Shown here: positions 47,172-60,748 of the stretch, piece after piece | How positions within the stretch are numbered: the first letter of the stretch is position 1 | Layout of the letters: every line of letters begins with the position of its first letter | Assembly (NCBI RefSeq): GCF_030052815.1 | Contig: NC_079496.1 | Location: 40,201,593-40,265,592, forward strand | DNA: 64,000 nt | Origin: Hevea brasiliensis | Taxonomy: Eukaryota; Streptophyta; Magnoliopsida; Malpighiales; Euphorbiaceae | Reading direction: 5' to 3' | Notes under the pieces: model-generated | Databases searched by the model: none | Told to the model about the DNA's origin: nothing | Seen by the model: only the letters and a program-made list of their open reading frames with translations | Program-made: the position numbers and the translations under genes

Positions 47172-47699
47172 CCCCAAAATTAGCTTATTAAAATTATAAA
47201 TTTTAATTGTGTCATAAGGATAATTAAACTTAAATTTTAATTTCCTATTTTTTTTTTACATTTACACTTAATTTTTTTTCTTTTAATTAAACAATTAAAT
47301 TTAACTATTAAAAGCCCATAAGTCTTTCATTTTAATTTTGTCATAATGGAAATGAAAGTTTAAGTTTTCATTTCTTAAATTTTCCCTTACATATTTTTTT
47401 ACTTGAATTTTTCTTCAATTTTTACCCCATAATTCAATTCATTAATTTCATTTAATTTAATTGACATTTTGGTCAAAAGTCAACTCTGGAGGTGAATTGA
47501 CCAAAATGCCCCTCATCGGGTCATAATCCTTCTTTTTATAATACCTGATGAGTCCTTAGCTTTTTTGTTCACTAGAATTTTTATTGTGTCTATCTCAATT
47601 AATTTTCTATTTATTTTTTGTCCTCAAGGTGTCTTTGAATAGTATTAGTCACAGACCAAGAATGGTACTATTCATAACTCGGAGGTTCGGGGTGTTACA

Positions 47700-47730
47700 A
47701 TTCTCCCCTCCTTAAAAATAAATTTCGTCC
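47700..47730 (-). other. Polypurine tract and inverted repeat of element D
   Basis: On the minus strand AAATTTCAAGGACGAAATTT (an imperfect inverted repeat) is followed by AAGGAGGGGAGAA and then the 3' LTR. Confidence 0.87.
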
Positions 47731-47747
47731 TTGAAATTTACCTGGTC

Positions 47748-49185
47748 TCAGTCTCTGAATAGCAATGGGTGTTGTCTCCTCATGTCCTCCTCACGCTCCC
47801 ATGTAGCCTCCTGGCCTGAATGATAGTTCCACAGCGCTTTGACTAGAGGTATCTGTTTGTTCCTTAGCTGCTTCACCTCATGTGCCAAGATCTTTATGGG
47901 CTCTTCATCATATGTCAGGTCTGGATTCACCTCAATCTCCTCTATTGGCAAAATGTGAGAAGGGTCTGATCTGTACCTCCTCAACATGGAGACATGGAAG
48001 ATATTGTGAATCTTTTCTAACTCCGGAGGCAATGCAAGTTTATATGCCAATGGACCCACTCTTTCCAAAACCTCATACGGGCTAATGAAGCGAGGACTTA
48101 GTTTTCCCTTTCTACCAAACCTCATGATCCTCTTCCATGGGGAAACTTTCAGGAACACCTTGTCACCCACACTATACCGAATATCTCTTCTCTTTAGGTC
48201 AATGTAGGACTTTTGTCTATCCGTTGCAACTTTGAGTCTGTCTCTAATGAGCTTAACCTTTTCTTCTGTTTTCTACACTAATTCTGGACCAATCAACTTC
48301 CTTTCGCCCACTTCATTCCAACACAAGGGAGTTCTACACTTCCTGCCATAAAGTGCTTTGTATGGAGGCATTCCGATGCTTGACTGATAACTATTGTTGT
48401 AAGCAAATTCAATTAAAGGCAAGTGTGTGTCCCAACTCCCTTCAAACTCAATCACACAAGCCCGAAGCATATCCTCCAAAATCTGAATGATCCTTTCAGA
48501 TTGGCCATCTGTCTGTGGATGGAATGCTGTACTGAAGTTCAATCTAGTCCCTAGGGCTTTTTGGAGACTACCCCAGAATCTAAAAGTGAACCTAGGATCT
48601 CTATCAGACACAATAGACATTGGCACTCCATGCAACCTCACCACTTCATCAATGTATAGTTTGGCCAATCTTTCCAGGTTGTAATCCATTCTCACTGGCA
48701 AAAAGTGTGCAGACTTGGTCAATCTATCAACAATAACCCAAACTGCATCATGATTCTTTTGTGTACGTGGAAGTCCTGTCATGAAATCCATAGTGATTCT
48801 TTCCCATTTTCACTCGGGAATTGGTAATGGCTATAGCAACCCTGCAGGCACTTGGTGTTCTACCTTTACTTGCTGACAAGTTAGGCATTTGGCAATATAT
48901 TTTGCAATGTCTTTCTTCATTCCTCTCCACCAATAGTGCTCTTTCACACTTCTATACATTTTGGTTCCACCAGGGTGCATTGCAAAAGGTGAATCATGTG
49001 CTTCCTTTAAAATGGTCTGCCTCAGTTCAACATTCTCAGGAATGCACATTCTGCCCTTATATAACAACAAGCCCTCATCATTTCTCGATAATTACATTTT
49101 CTTGCCATCCCGAGCCTCTTCCATCAACTTCACATACTTATCATCCTTCGTAATTGCTTTAATTTGTTACGCGGCGTGGCTTCAC
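47748..49185 (-). pseudogene. pol: Integrase and chromodomain-like end of element D
   Basis: Three open segments (49070-48831, 48791-48273, 48170-47748) are in the same frame and separated by single stops. The HHCC zinc region ends in C-L-T-C-Q-Q near 48865. The core has M-D-F-M-T-G-L (about 48790), S-D-R-D-P-R-F (about 48595) and Q-S-E-R (about 48500). All three catalytic acidic residues are visible. The C-terminus has L-R-N-K-Q-I-P-L-V-K-A and E-A-T-W-E-R-E-E-D-M before the stop at 47748, again chromodomain-like. It is better preserved than in A-2. Confidence 0.92.
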
Positions 49186-50618
49186 TTACCAAGTAGCTAC
49201 CATCTGCCCATCTTCATTAATCTCCAAATTAGCATGCAATGCCCTTAATTCACGCACCATGGACAAAGGAGAAACCCTCAAACCAGCCATAGTCTTGCGA
49301 CTTAAAGCATCAGCTACAACATTTGCCTTTCCAGGCTGATAGTCTATCAAACAATCATAATCTTTTATCAGCTCTAACCATCTCCTCTGCCTCAAATTTA
49401 ACTCCTTCTGTGTGCCCAAGTACTTTAAACTTTTATGATCTGTGTATATATAACATCTCTCCCCATACAGGTAATGTCTCCAGATCTTCAAGGCAAAGAC
49501 AATGGCTGCCAGCTCCAAGTCATGCGTGGGATAATTCCTCTCATGCGGTTTAAGCTGGCGTGAAGCATAGGCAATAACGTTTCTATCTTGCATCAACACA
49601 CAGCCTAATCCGTTATGAGAAGCATCACTATATATGATATACTCCTTACCCAAAGTGGGCAATGTTAAGACGGGAGCTTCAGTTAAACGCCTTTTTAACT
49701 CATCAAAACTTTCCTGGCACCGATTAGTCCACTGAAATTTTACATCCTTCATAAGTATCTTGGTCAGTGGAGATGCTAGCATGGAGAATCCCTTCACAAA
49801 CCTTCGATAATACCCAGCTAAACTAAGGAAACTTCGAACTTCTGTGACATTTCTAGGTGGCTTCCAATTAAGAATGGCTTTTACTTTGCTAGGATCCACT
49901 TAGATACCTTCTGCAGATACAATATGCCCCAAAAATGAAATCTCCTTTAGCCAAAACTCACATTTCGACAGTTTGGCATACGACTGCTTCTCCCTCAAAG
50001 TCTGCAATACTATCCTCAAGTGTTTGTCGTGTTCCTCTGCATTCTTTGAGTACACCAAAATATCATCAATGAACACCACAACAAATTGGTCTAAATATGG
50101 CTTAAGATAGTGTTCATTAGGCCCATAAAAGCAGCTGGAGCATTAGTCAACCCGAATGGCATTACCAAGAACTCATAGTGGCCATACCAAGTCCTAAAGG
50201 CAAGTTTAGGAATACTTTGTTCCTACACCCTCAACTGGTAGTAGCCCGATCTCAAGTCAACTTTGGAGAATACAGTTGCATCCTTCAACTGATCAAACAA
50301 ATCATCGATCCGTGGCAGAGGATATCTATTCTTTATGGTCACCTTATTCAACTGTCTGTAATCTATGCATAGGCGGAAAGTACCATCCTTCTTCTTCACA
50401 AATAATACTAGTGCTCCCCAAGGTGACACGCTAGGGCAGATGAAACCTTTATCTAACAATTCCTGCAATTGTACCTTCAACTCTTTCAACTCAGCAGGTG
50501 CCATCCTATAAGGAGTGATAGAGATTGGCTTTACACCAGGCATAGTCTCAATTTCAAACTGCACCTCTCTTTCCGGAGGCAATCCCGGTAATTCTTTCGG
50601 AAAGACATCTGGAAAATC
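49186..50618 (-). pseudogene. pol: Reverse transcriptase and RNase H of element D
   Basis: The RT N-terminal part is open at 50582-50223 ([25 protein letters not shown]) and ends at a TAG at 50223-50225. A single-base deletion near 50110 changes frame. The catalytic F-I-D-D is at 50073-50062 in the new frame, and the open segment 49899-49186 carries the rest of RT and RNase H ([14 protein letters not shown]). A further frame change lies between 49186 and 49070. RNase H looks complete. Confidence 0.92.
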
Positions 50619-51203
50619 CTATACTATAGGAATATCTTTAAGATCTGGACTCCCCACCTGGGTGTCTATCACATGAGCTAGATAAGCTTCACATCCTTTT
50701 CTAATCATCTTTCTAGCAAGTGCAGCTAAAATGATGTTGGATGGCAATAACTGCCTCTCCCTGTGTATCACTACGTCTACATACTCGAGAAGACCAAAAG
50801 TGACTGTCTTCAGTCTACAGTTGATTATGGCGTGATGCCTGGCTAACCAATCCATGCCCAAGATGATATCATAATCTCGGAAGGGCATTTCAATTAAGTC
50901 TGATAGGAATGTATGTCCTTGGATCACCAAAGGACAATCCTTATACAATTTGTTCACCCTAACCTCTTGTCCTAAAGGACTAGTCACTAGCACATCATAA
51001 TCCAATTTCACACAAGGAATAGCAACAGAGCACGCAATACTGGCACTAGCATAAGAATGTGTAGAACCAGGGTCAAACAACACATATACATCTCTATCAA
51101 AAATGGAGAAAGTACTAGCCACAACATCTGATGTCTCAGCTTCATCCCTCTGGCGCATGGTGTACACCTTGACTGGTGCACCACTATGCTCTGGTTGGCT
51201 CAC
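50619..51203 (-). pseudogene. pol: Protease region of element D
   Basis: This open segment is in the gag frame and ends in a TAG at 50619-50621. It contains the active-site motif D-P-G-S-T-H-S (51074-51054), where serine of the usual D-S-G is proline. Downstream it has F-R-D-Y-D-I-I-L-G-M-D-W-L. D-P-G is also present in B-2, while A-2 has D-S-G. D-P-G variants occur in other plant gypsy elements, so this need not be a defect. Confidence 0.88.
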
Positions 51204-52346
51204 TGTGCCCTAGCTGCCAGAAGTGTTACCTCTACCCCTGCCTCTGCCTCTACTAATTGTCTGCTGTCCTCTAGAAGCAAAACCTTGAACAGATCCCTCA
51301 GTGGTAGTAGGCGGCCTAGATCTGTGGGCACTAGTGCAATCTCTAGCAAAATGCCCACTTCCACCACAGTTGTAACAGGCTCCTATGGCCTTATAACATA
51401 CTCCTCCATGAGTCCTGCCATAAGTTTCACAAGCACGGGTAGGAAAGGAACCCCTAGATGTCTGCTATCCGGATCTAGGTGGCCTTTGCCCTGAGAATCT
51501 TCCCCTACGAGATCCTCTGTTACTTGGTCCCCCAAAGCTCTTCCTCTTACCCGAATTGTTACTTGGACTTTGACCTATAGGCTTACTGCTCTTCTCTTTT
51601 TCAATGGTTACCTTCTCAGATGCCCCTTCCAGTTCTATCCTTTCCAATTCAAGGGCCTGTGATATCAACCCAGAGAAGTTATCATGTCGAAACCCAACCA
51701 CTTGCAATCTCAAACTAGGCCTCAAATCGGCCTCAAACCGTTTGCATCTGTCTCTACTAGTAGTGAGTAGGCTTCCAGCATAGTGGCTGAGGCGAGAAAA
51801 GTCTCTCTCATACTCGGCTACAGTCTTGTTCCCTTGCTTCAAACTGAGAAACTCCTGTAGCTTCATATCCACATAGGTATCAGGAACATACTTCTGTCTA
51901 AACTCCCTTAGAAAGTCATCCCATGTCAGCACTGGTGGCTTAGCCAAACTGTGGGGAATGGTCTTCCACCACTCATATGCATCTCCATGCAGCAAGGAAA
52001 TTGAATATTCAAACTTCAACTCATCTGTGCAGTGCAATTTCTTGAAGACCCTCTCCATCCGTTCTAACCATTGCTCAACTTCTAATGGGTCCACTGTACC
52101 CTTGAACTCTATTGCCCCATACTTCATTAACTTATCATATTGTCTGGCTGGGGATGGTGATTGCACTGGAGGTGCTTGCACAAGAGCTTGGACTGGTATA
52201 TTGCCAGCCATTTGCTAAGCGAACTGAGCAGGAAACTGTATGGGTGGGATGGGTTCAGCCGATCCACTGGCATTCTGAGGAGCTGGGGCTTCCCCTTGTA
52301 CCTCAGCTGCTACTGATTGCTCTACTGTGTGATCCCCCTCTTCCAT
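51204..52346 (-). pseudogene. gag: gag of element D (three stops)
   Basis: Gag starts at the ATG ending at 52346 (M-E-E-G-D-H, equivalent to the B-2 start). It is one frame with TAG stops at 52215-52217, 51465-51467 and 51210-51212. The capsid-like domain lies around 52110-51940 (Q-W-L-E-R-M-E, G-D-A-Y-E-W-W). A K/E-rich then R/G-rich region precedes an intact CCHC knuckle near 51377-51336 (C-Y-N-C...G-H...R-D-C). At all three stops a related element has CAG or CAA, so they look like C-to-T changes. Confidence 0.93.
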
Positions 52347-52515
52347 ATTGAATCACAAGGAATTCTACTCCCTGAGCAACCAACACAAGGAGATTTCTCT
52401 CAATTAGTCCATATTTATGATGTAATGCACTATATGTATCAATAATGACAATTGAGCAGTTGTACTTATCAAAAATTTTCAAACATGCAATTTTAAAACT
52501 TGTATAAAAACCAAA

Positions 52516-52527
52516 GCTCTGATACCA
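52516..52527 (-). other. Primer-binding site of element D
   Basis: On the minus strand TGGTATCAGAGC lies 8 bases inside the 5' LTR boundary at 52536. It is an initiator tRNA-Met-type site. Confidence 0.92.
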
Positions 52528-52535
52528 CTAAAACA

Positions 52536-54127
52536 TGTCACAACTTATCCCTGGTAAGGCATGACATGTTCCTGTAGCAAACCTAATGAATTACCGAACT
52601 ACACCTACCGATAACCCATTAGTTATGCTACAAGGGATTTTAAAACAAATCATAGCTTTTTGTCTTATCTATTCTGTTACGGAAAATTGCATGAGAATAG
52701 TTAAAATTACATGTAAACATTCATTGGAAATAGTAATAGAATAAATATTGCAAAAGTTACATTTTCATAAGTCTCAAAGTGAAATACAAAATAGTTACAA
52801 ACTCAAAATGTGATAGCAATGCAGTGCTTTTAAATACAAACCGCTCAATGACCGTACATCCATACATATAGGTACAAAATACATCAAAAGGAAATTACAG
52901 AGCTATACCTACTATATATACCCACAATGAAAACCAAAATGTTGCTTCCAAGTCTCTCACTCAGCAGCCTTCTCCTTTCCCATTCCTGGGACAGCATAAA
53001 GAAGCTATCGCTGAGTATATCGCTTAGTGGTGCACAACTAAAATTTCAAAACTTAAGGTGAAAATACAATTTGTCAAAGCATAACAAATCACATCCTTCT
53101 TAAGCATGAAAACATAACAATAGTTCTAAGTTCATAAGAACCATTTATTGGAATAACATTTCAAATGAGAAATCACATTTCATAAATCACAATTCACAAA
53201 GCATTAGTGTTGCCAACATCAACACAGGCCATGACACAAAATTTCACAATCAGTGACGTGTTGTACACCACGACAAAACAATCTCAACCTCACTAACCAT
53301 TATTAATGAGGGAAGGGCTAGCTAGCCAATGACTACTCATGTAGTCTTACCCCACTAACCGTTATTAATGGGAGACATAATCAATATCAATTACCAACCC
53401 CAAGTAGCCGTTACTACTGGGGAGTTCCGAAAGGGACTGTCATGCTAACTGTGGTTTCAAAACAGTTTCCAAAAATTTTCCATTCAACAATCACATTTAT
53501 AAACCAATAAATACATTTAAATTCATCATAATATCCAAATAAAGGTGGCAACACCTAAATTTCTTAAATACAAGAGAAAAACCAAATTTCAATCAAAGTA
53601 AACTTGTTCAAAGCAAACTCATTCAATTTAACACATTCCAAGCAATTTACAAGTTTAAAAACAAAGAAAATGTTAGTTGTGCACAAACCTTCAATGCTCT
53701 CCTTTATTGTTACCTACTTCTCCTTGTCCGTTCCAACTTCTTTTTCTACTGAAAATACAAAAATAGAATACCTCAATACCAATCTCAATTGCTGCTAAGA
53801 ACTCATTATATGCATGTCTAATGCATCCCAAGTTAGCTTTGAAAATTTTAGAATATTTTGGTTTTGGGACAGCTTGGTGCCCCAATCTTTGAACCCAATT
53901 TTTACCTAGTTTCGATCATAATTTGGTGAGGTGTTCTTCATGAAAATTGTTCATTTAGGTCTTAATTTTATTTTCCTTTTTGAATCGCCTAATTCGGAGC
54001 TGTGTAGCTCAAGTTATGCCCAAAACACCATTACTGTTCACGTCACTGTTCATGCTGCAAATTTTGTTCTGGCAGATTTATCGATCCAACTTCGTTAAGC
54101 AATTTGACCAAGTTAAGTCCATAATTT
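52536..54127 (-). repeat. 5' LTR of element D, 3' part only
   Basis: Closely similar to 44024-45620 of the 3' LTR. It stops at 54127, where a family B LTR begins. The equivalent of 45621-47699 should continue to the right of the nested elements, outside the window. Confidence 0.9.
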
Positions 54128-56147
54128 TGTGACACCCCTATGTTCAGTAGTGCGTTCTACTGTTCCGGTGACCAATGTTGCCCGGACAGCTAGGATGCCT
54201 AGAACTACACTTCAATATGATTGAGGAGACATAAAATAATGAAATACAAGAAAATAAAATACAAGAAAAACAAAGGAAAAATAATAGCAAAGAAATGTAA
54301 CCAAGTTAAGTGAGCCGAGAACCCTAGCGATGGGTGACCGCACCGGGAAGTCACGGCGTGGACCGTTAACTAGCCCTGGACCATGGGGAACCCTGAAAAA
54401 TATTTTTAGGACTTAAAGAGACATCAATTGAAGTACAAATACCATTAGAAATATCAAAGAAAAATTAATTAATTAGTACAAAGAAAAGTGAGAAATCGAA
54501 AAACGGACAAAACCCGGTGTTACTAAAAAATCGGGAATGCAACCCGAACAGGGGCATTGTGGTTATTTGACATCTCGAGTTATCTTTTGACCTAAATTTC
54601 CATTAAAAATAAATGATATTACACTTGGAAAATGTCATAAAAAAATAAATTAGTGGTACCTAATGTAAATAGCAAAAATGGAGAGTTAAAGGTGGGAAAA
54701 TGAAAGTTAAGATTAAATTAATATTAGATTAAGGTTAGTGCTCCACTCACCCATCAAAGTGGACCATTATCTCTTTATTTGGACAGAAGATCACCTTCTT
54801 CCTCACTTCTTAAAATTCCAGCCGAAATTCTCTTCCATGGAAGCATCCATGGTGTCCACCAAGCAAGGGCAAAAACACCACCTTCAAGCCATGATCTTCA
54901 CAAGTTGTCTTCATTAAAGTTGCTCTACATAGCTTGGGCAGTAGATAGGTAGCAAGAAGAACAAGTTTTGGAGAGATTTTGAAGAGTTTCCAAAGTGGTA
55001 AGTTTGAGTTTTTGGTTAGTGCTTCATTAAAGTTAGTAAGGAGGTTATGGGTACTTGAATTGTGAGAAGAATTTTGGAGTTTGATGTTCTAAGGGAGATG
55101 TTTATTTTTGGCAGCCATGAAAACTCTTTAAGGGCAGTTTATTTTTTCTTGTATATGATGGATTAAAGGATTGATTAAATGTTTATGTGTGTAGGAAATT
55201 ATTTGGGTGATGTATACTTAGTATATGTGAATGTGTATTGAAATTTGAATGCTTGGAAATTATGGGAATGTAATGCATGAATCGGCAGCCTGGTTAGGTG
55301 AACCATAAGGATGTTAATTCATGTTTGGATTATGGAATATTAATGTTGAATTGTGTTAGTTGTGATGGCAGTTTGGGTATATGTGTGATGGTGTGAAGTT
55401 GGACATGTAAATGAGCATGAATAGGTGACTAAATTGTTATAATTGATTTTGACAAATTCTGTGGTGTATGTTGAATGTGATTGTAAGCTGCCAAAATGAT
55501 CAATAAAATATTGTCAAATATGTTTAGGTTAGGGTACAAACCAGAAATGGCATGAAGGTGAAGTTTGGTAAGGGTTAAAGGTGATCTTTGATGAGTATGA
55601 ATAAAATGCAATAAGGCAGTTTGTATTTTGGGCCTAGAACCTTAAGTGTGTGGCTCCAATTGGTATGAGACCAATTGGAGGTGAAACTAGGCACAAAATG
55701 TGCCAACTTTCATGAAGGAAGCTTGCCAAAATTCTGCTTGGAAGGTAACTTGAAAAATGACCAAATTAGGATTAGTGCAAGTAAGGCCTGAAAATTTACC
55801 AATTGGGTAGCAGTTAGTGTTTAGGCCGTAACTCACACAAAACAGGTCCAATTGACCTGAAATTTTGACCATGAATAGCTAAGACCTATATCTACAAGTC
55901 TTATGAAGACACCAAAGCCCAGAAATGACCATAAGCAGGTCAAACATCTTTCACAATTTCGGGTCCAAAAACTGGCCAATCCAAAATTGACCTAAAATAA
56001 CCTAAAGTAACCAATTTTGATGCATTTTGACCAGCAATAGTAAAATGACCATAACTTGGTCTACATAACTCAGAATGACCTGAAAATTCACCCCGCGTGC
56101 AATAAGACATAGATCTACAAGTTTGTATTTTTGACCAAAACCCGAAA
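54128..56147 (+). mobile_element. Family B LTR B-3 (first 2020 bp)
   Basis: Begins TGTGACACCCC (one change from the family start) and is colinear with solo LTR B-1 to about position 2020 of that LTR. There it is cut by B-4. It includes the GAGCC...GATGGGTGACC block (about 54313-54340) and the modules near 55700-56130. Whether it belongs to a solo LTR or a full element cannot be told. Nothing gene-like is inside it. Confidence 0.9.
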
Positions 56148-58423
56148 TGTAACACCCCTATGTTCGGTAGTGCGTTCTACTGTTCCGGTGGCCAGTGTTG
56201 TCCGGACAGCTAGGATGCCTAGAACTACACTTCATTATGAGTGAGGAGACATAAAATAATGAAATACAAGAAAAGAAAATACAAGAAAAACAAAGGAAAA
56301 ATAATAGCAAAGAAAGGTAACCAAGTTAAGCGAGCCGAGAACCCTAGCGATGGGTGACCGCACCGGGAAGTTACGGCGTGGACCGTTGACTAGCCCTGGA
56401 CCGCGGAGAACCCTGGAAAATATTTTTAGGACTTAAAGAGACATCAATTGAAGTATAAATATCATTAGAAATATCAAAGAAAAATTAAATAATTAGTACA
56501 AAGAAAAGTGAGAAATCGAAAAACGGACAAAACCCGGTGTTACCAAAAAATTGGGAATGCAACCCGAACAGGGGCATTATAGTCATTTGACATCCCGAAT
56601 TGTCTTTTGACCTAAATTTCCATAAAAAAATAAATAATATTACACTTAGAAAATAAAATAAAAAATTAATTTGGTGGTACTTAAAGTAAATAACAAAAAT
56701 TAAGGGTTTAATGTGGAATAAGTGGAAATTAAACTTATTATATGATTAATTTGAGCGAGTGGGCCACTAAAGAATTAACTAAAAGCTAAATGGGGCAGGT
56801 GTACACCCATTATACCATCAGCAATTTCATCTTCCTCACTTGGATTCAACCATGCCGAATTGAGAAGAAAGGGAGAACTCCATTGCCGTTTTGCATGAGC
56901 TTGATCCATTCCCTCATTTCACTTCTAATCACCTAAGTTTCTTCATTAAGTTTTATCCCCACGTCACAAGGAAGAGTTTGATACTAAAATCAAGAAGTTT
57001 AGTCAAGGTTTAACAAGTCCCAACCAAAGGTAAGTTTGCATTTTTGAATATTTCTTTGATAAAGTTTGTATACATGTTATGGGTGTTTGAATTGTGAAGA
57101 AAATTTTCAAGTTTGAGGAGTTCTTGATATATCTGATTTTGGACAGCCATGGAGTTGTTTGTTTAATGAAATATTCTTACATATGTTTGATGAGAATTCA
57201 TGTTGAATAGGGTGAATTGATGTCCTAGTAAATTATTCCTTATGTATATGGTGATTGTGCACTTGGAATGGAAATTGATGAATTGTAGGACACTTTGGCA
57301 TTGTGGAACAATTCGGCAGCCTTGGGACTCTTTGATGAATGTATGAATTCATGAAGATATTGGCAGAATTATGACATTGAGGATTGATGGATATGTATAT
57401 AAATTAGTGGTGGAAATTGTATGAAATGATCAGTAGTGTTTATGTGTATTTATGTTTGTAATTGGACTTTATGAATTAGAGTTTTATTTGGTGTGTTAAG
57501 GATGTTTGTAATCTGCCAAAGTGACTTTAAAGTGAAGTGGTATATGGTTTTGGTAATGTACCAAAACAGAATGGGTAAGAGAGATGGACTTAGAGTAAGG
57601 TAAATGTGTAATTGATACATGTTTATGCAATGTAATTGAGGGCAGTGTACATTTTAACCTATAACTTTAAATGTATAACTCCAATTGGTATGGGACCAAT
57701 TGGAGGTGAAACTAGGCACAAAATGTGCCAACTTTCATTGAGAAAGCATACCAAAATTCTGCTTGCAAGGTAGCATGAAAAATGACCAATTCGGATTAAG
57801 TACAATTGAGACCTGAAAATTGACCAATTGGTCAGCAGTTAGTGTTTAGGCCATAACTCACTCAAAACAGGTCCAATTGACCTGAAATTTTAACCATGAA
57901 TAGGTAAGACCCATACCTACAAGTCTTATGAAGACACCAAAGCCCAGAAATGACCATAAGCAAGTCAAACTGCTTGCACAAGTTCGAGTCCAAAAATTGG
58001 TCGAACCAAAGTTGACCAAATTGACCTAAAAAAATGACCTAATTTGATGCCATTTGACCAGCAATAGTAAAATGACCATAACTTGGTCTACATAACTCGG
58101 ATTGACCTAAAATTTTGCCCCGCGTTCCACAAGACATAGATCTACAAGTTTGTAGTATTGACCGAAACCCGAAAACCAAGGGAACTAGGTCGTCTGGCTA
58201 GGTCGAACTAGTATACCGGAATCCAGCAAGTTGCATTAAAATGCACTAAACAAGGAAATGAGTTTGGTAAAACGTACCAACCCTAAAACCCTATCGAATG
58301 TGACATATTAATGACACTAAAACCTAATTTAACTAGAACGCATCGAGGGTCGGTATATTAGGTGATTAAGCAAATAATAGCTTTCAGTGAATTATTTGTC
58401 AAACATTATCGATAGAGACAGTT
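56148..58423 (+). mobile_element. Family B LTR B-4 (first 2276 bp), nested in B-3
   Basis: Starts TGTAACACCCC immediately after CCCGAAA of B-3 and is colinear with B-1 up to its position 2276 (GACAGTT), where C-1 begins. The first part is very close to B-3. From about 56680 its U3 part is closer to B-2 than to B-1, so two subtypes of family B are present. No gene is seen. Confidence 0.9.
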
Positions 58424-59463
58424 TGTAACATCCTCCCGGTATCAACTCCGTACATTCTACTGTTTCGGTGACCGGTGTCGGTCTGGACAGCTAGAACTTC
58501 TGGAAAAATATTTAAACTAAAGTGAGGAACCATAATTAACTCAAATATTAATAAGAAAAATATAGTAAAAATTTTAGAAATAAAATACAACCAAGTTGAA
58601 TGAGCCGGTGCCCAAGCGATGGGTAACCTAGTAGGAAGTTGCGGTTCTCGCAACTAGGAGCCCTAGACCCGGGAGAAAAATTATAAAATAATTTTTGGGA
58701 CTCCAGAGAAGGGTCATTGAGGTTCCTATGGCATTAGAATGCCAAGAAAATATTTAGAAAAATTTTTCAATCGGTACAGACAATTTTGACCCGTTAAGCC
58801 AAACGGAGGGCATTTTGGTCATTTCGCCTTCAGAGATGATTTTTGGCCGACTTGTCCAGTTAAGTAAATAATTATTATGACATAAAATATGAATTAATAT
58901 TGATGAAAAATTAATTTGAAGTTAGTAGAAGAGAAAAGAAAAGAAAATACAATAAAATGCCAATTATGACATATTATGAGGTCATTTAAAATTGTCCACC
59001 AATCACAATTAAGTAACCATCAAATTAACTAATAAAAAGAGTCAAAAGAGACCAAAGAATTAAAAAGCAAACAGCAGCCCTTCTTCTCCTTCAAAAACGT
59101 TTTTCACCTCCTCCCTCACTCCTCCATTAACAAACTTTCTAAAGCTTCAATTTCCATGCTTTCCTCACCCCAAAACCCTAAGTCCCTTCACTAAAAACTT
59201 GTCTCTACCTCTTGGGAAGTGTTTGGCAGCCTAGAAAGGGAAAGAAAGTGAAGATTAACTTGGGAAAATTCTGCCCTACAAGAGGTTAGTGCACATATAT
59301 ACTTAAAACTCTTTAATCCCATGCTAGAGACTTGAAACAAGTATGAATTTGTAACTTAAATGAATAAAAGTTATGTGTATGTCCACCATGATTTTCGGCA
59401 GCCCTAAAGAAGGAACATGATTGAGTGTCTTGATGGACTTAGAGTGAACTAGAGAGTATGTTT

Positions 59464-59466
<3 letters not shown>

Positions 59467-59502
<36 letters not shown>
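59467..59502 (+). repeat. (AT)n microsatellite
   Basis: About 18 AT units inside the C-1 5' LTR. The 3' LTR is interrupted by C-2 close to the equivalent point, so the counterpart is not visible. Confidence 0.95.
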
Positions 59503-59505
<3 letters not shown>

Positions 59506-60748
59506 AGGAATGAAAGTGATTAATTAAGGTATGTTGTGAAAATTTATAATGGAAATTAGGGTTTTGAGGTGTGAAACTTGGATTTAGCTTATGAAATTGT
59601 GAAAGAACATTATAAGGGTCAATTAGTGACCATTTGAGGTAAGTTGACCATAATTTGAAGTGCATTAGAGTGATGCAAACTGAATTGGTAGGCTGCCTAG
59701 GGTAACCAGTAGGGAGGCTGTGATTCCAACCCACTTGGACTGCCATATCTTTGGCTGTGTGGGTTCAATTGGTAATTGGCCAATTGGACATGAAACTAGG
59801 CTTATAATGGCACATTTTTTCTGAAGAAACCATGCCCAAAAGACCAAAGCAAGAGGACCAAAACTTGGCCCCAATCCGGATACCCTGCAACCAGCACCTG
59901 CAGAAATGATCAAATGAACAGTAACCATAACTCCCTGTGGATATGGTCAATTGACCTGAAATTTTTACAGCAACAAGATAGGATATAGACAAACAACTTT
60001 CATGCAGAACATCACCCAAATTATGCCATTAACCCATTCAAATTATTGGGCAAAGTTGAGTTATCAAACCTGCAACTCTGTAGATTTTCATTTGAGCAGT
60101 AATGTTTAGAGGACTATAACTCTCTCTAGAAAACTCAGATTTAGGCGATTCTTGAACCGATGGAAACCTAAGGCATATTAGAACATTTCATATGAAGAAA
60201 GTTAGACCAAATTATGAACTTAACTTGATCAAATTACTGACCAAAGTTGGATCAAAATCTGCCAGAACCCAAAATCTCAGCATGAACAGTGCACGTAAAC
60301 AGTAAATTTATTTTGGCCATAACTTGAGCTACAAAACTCCAAATGGAGTGATTCAAAAAAAGAAATTCAACTAGACAAACTAAGGAACAACTTTCATGTT
60401 TACCATTTCCTCAAATTCCCACTGTAACAGTGCTTAATGGAATAGTAAAGTTAAGCTTTAAAAACTGAAAATTTTGTTTCCCTTGGTTTAAGCCTAGAAA
60501 TGGTAATGGTGATCACTTCCAACAAGTTTTAAATGAAAAATGTGGTATGTTTGAAGTGCCAAAGTCAATGTAACTACTTTCTATGCAAAAGTCAACTTTG
60601 TTGTTGACCTATGAAATGAATAGTGACACCAAAAGTTGAAATTCAAAGATTGAAGAATTTTAAAGTATCAAATGCCCTAGTATACCTAACAAGATTGGTT
60701 TGGATAGTTTGGCATGCCAATAGGGTATTGTTTTAGCAGTACTGCGAA

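Larger units (their letters stand above)
44024..47699 (-). repeat. 3' LTR of element D
   Basis: 3676 bp on the minus strand from TGTAACACCCC (ending 47699) to GGTGTGACA (at 44024). It contains six modules about 178-202 bp apart (marker word near 45431, 45633, 45835, 46036, 46228 and 46406), a (GA)n tract, a (TA)n tract, an AGGTTTGTGCACAAC block (ending about 45184) and a double stem-loop (44476-44515). Frames such as 45099-45404 recur in the other LTR at 53604 because of LTR duplication and are not genes. Confidence 0.92.
44024..54127 (-). mobile_element. Ty3-gypsy element D, minus strand (5' LTR cut)
   Basis: Reading leftward from 54127: partial 5' LTR, primer site, gag, protease, RT, RNase H, integrase, chromodomain-like end, polypurine tract and complete 3' LTR. 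Its proteins resemble those of A-2 closely, but the LTR start (TGTAACACCCCGAACC) differs, so it is a separate family. Most of gag-pol is in one frame with a modest number of stops, so it is better preserved than A-2. The 5' LTR is interrupted at 54128 by B-3; its remainder should lie beyond 64000. Confidence 0.93.

Noticed and set aside
46945..47199. Open frames of 76-84 codons with arginine/glutamate and isoleucine/tyrosine runs
   Set aside because: They are produced by the (GA)n and (TA)n microsatellites in the D LTR and have no protein-like composition.
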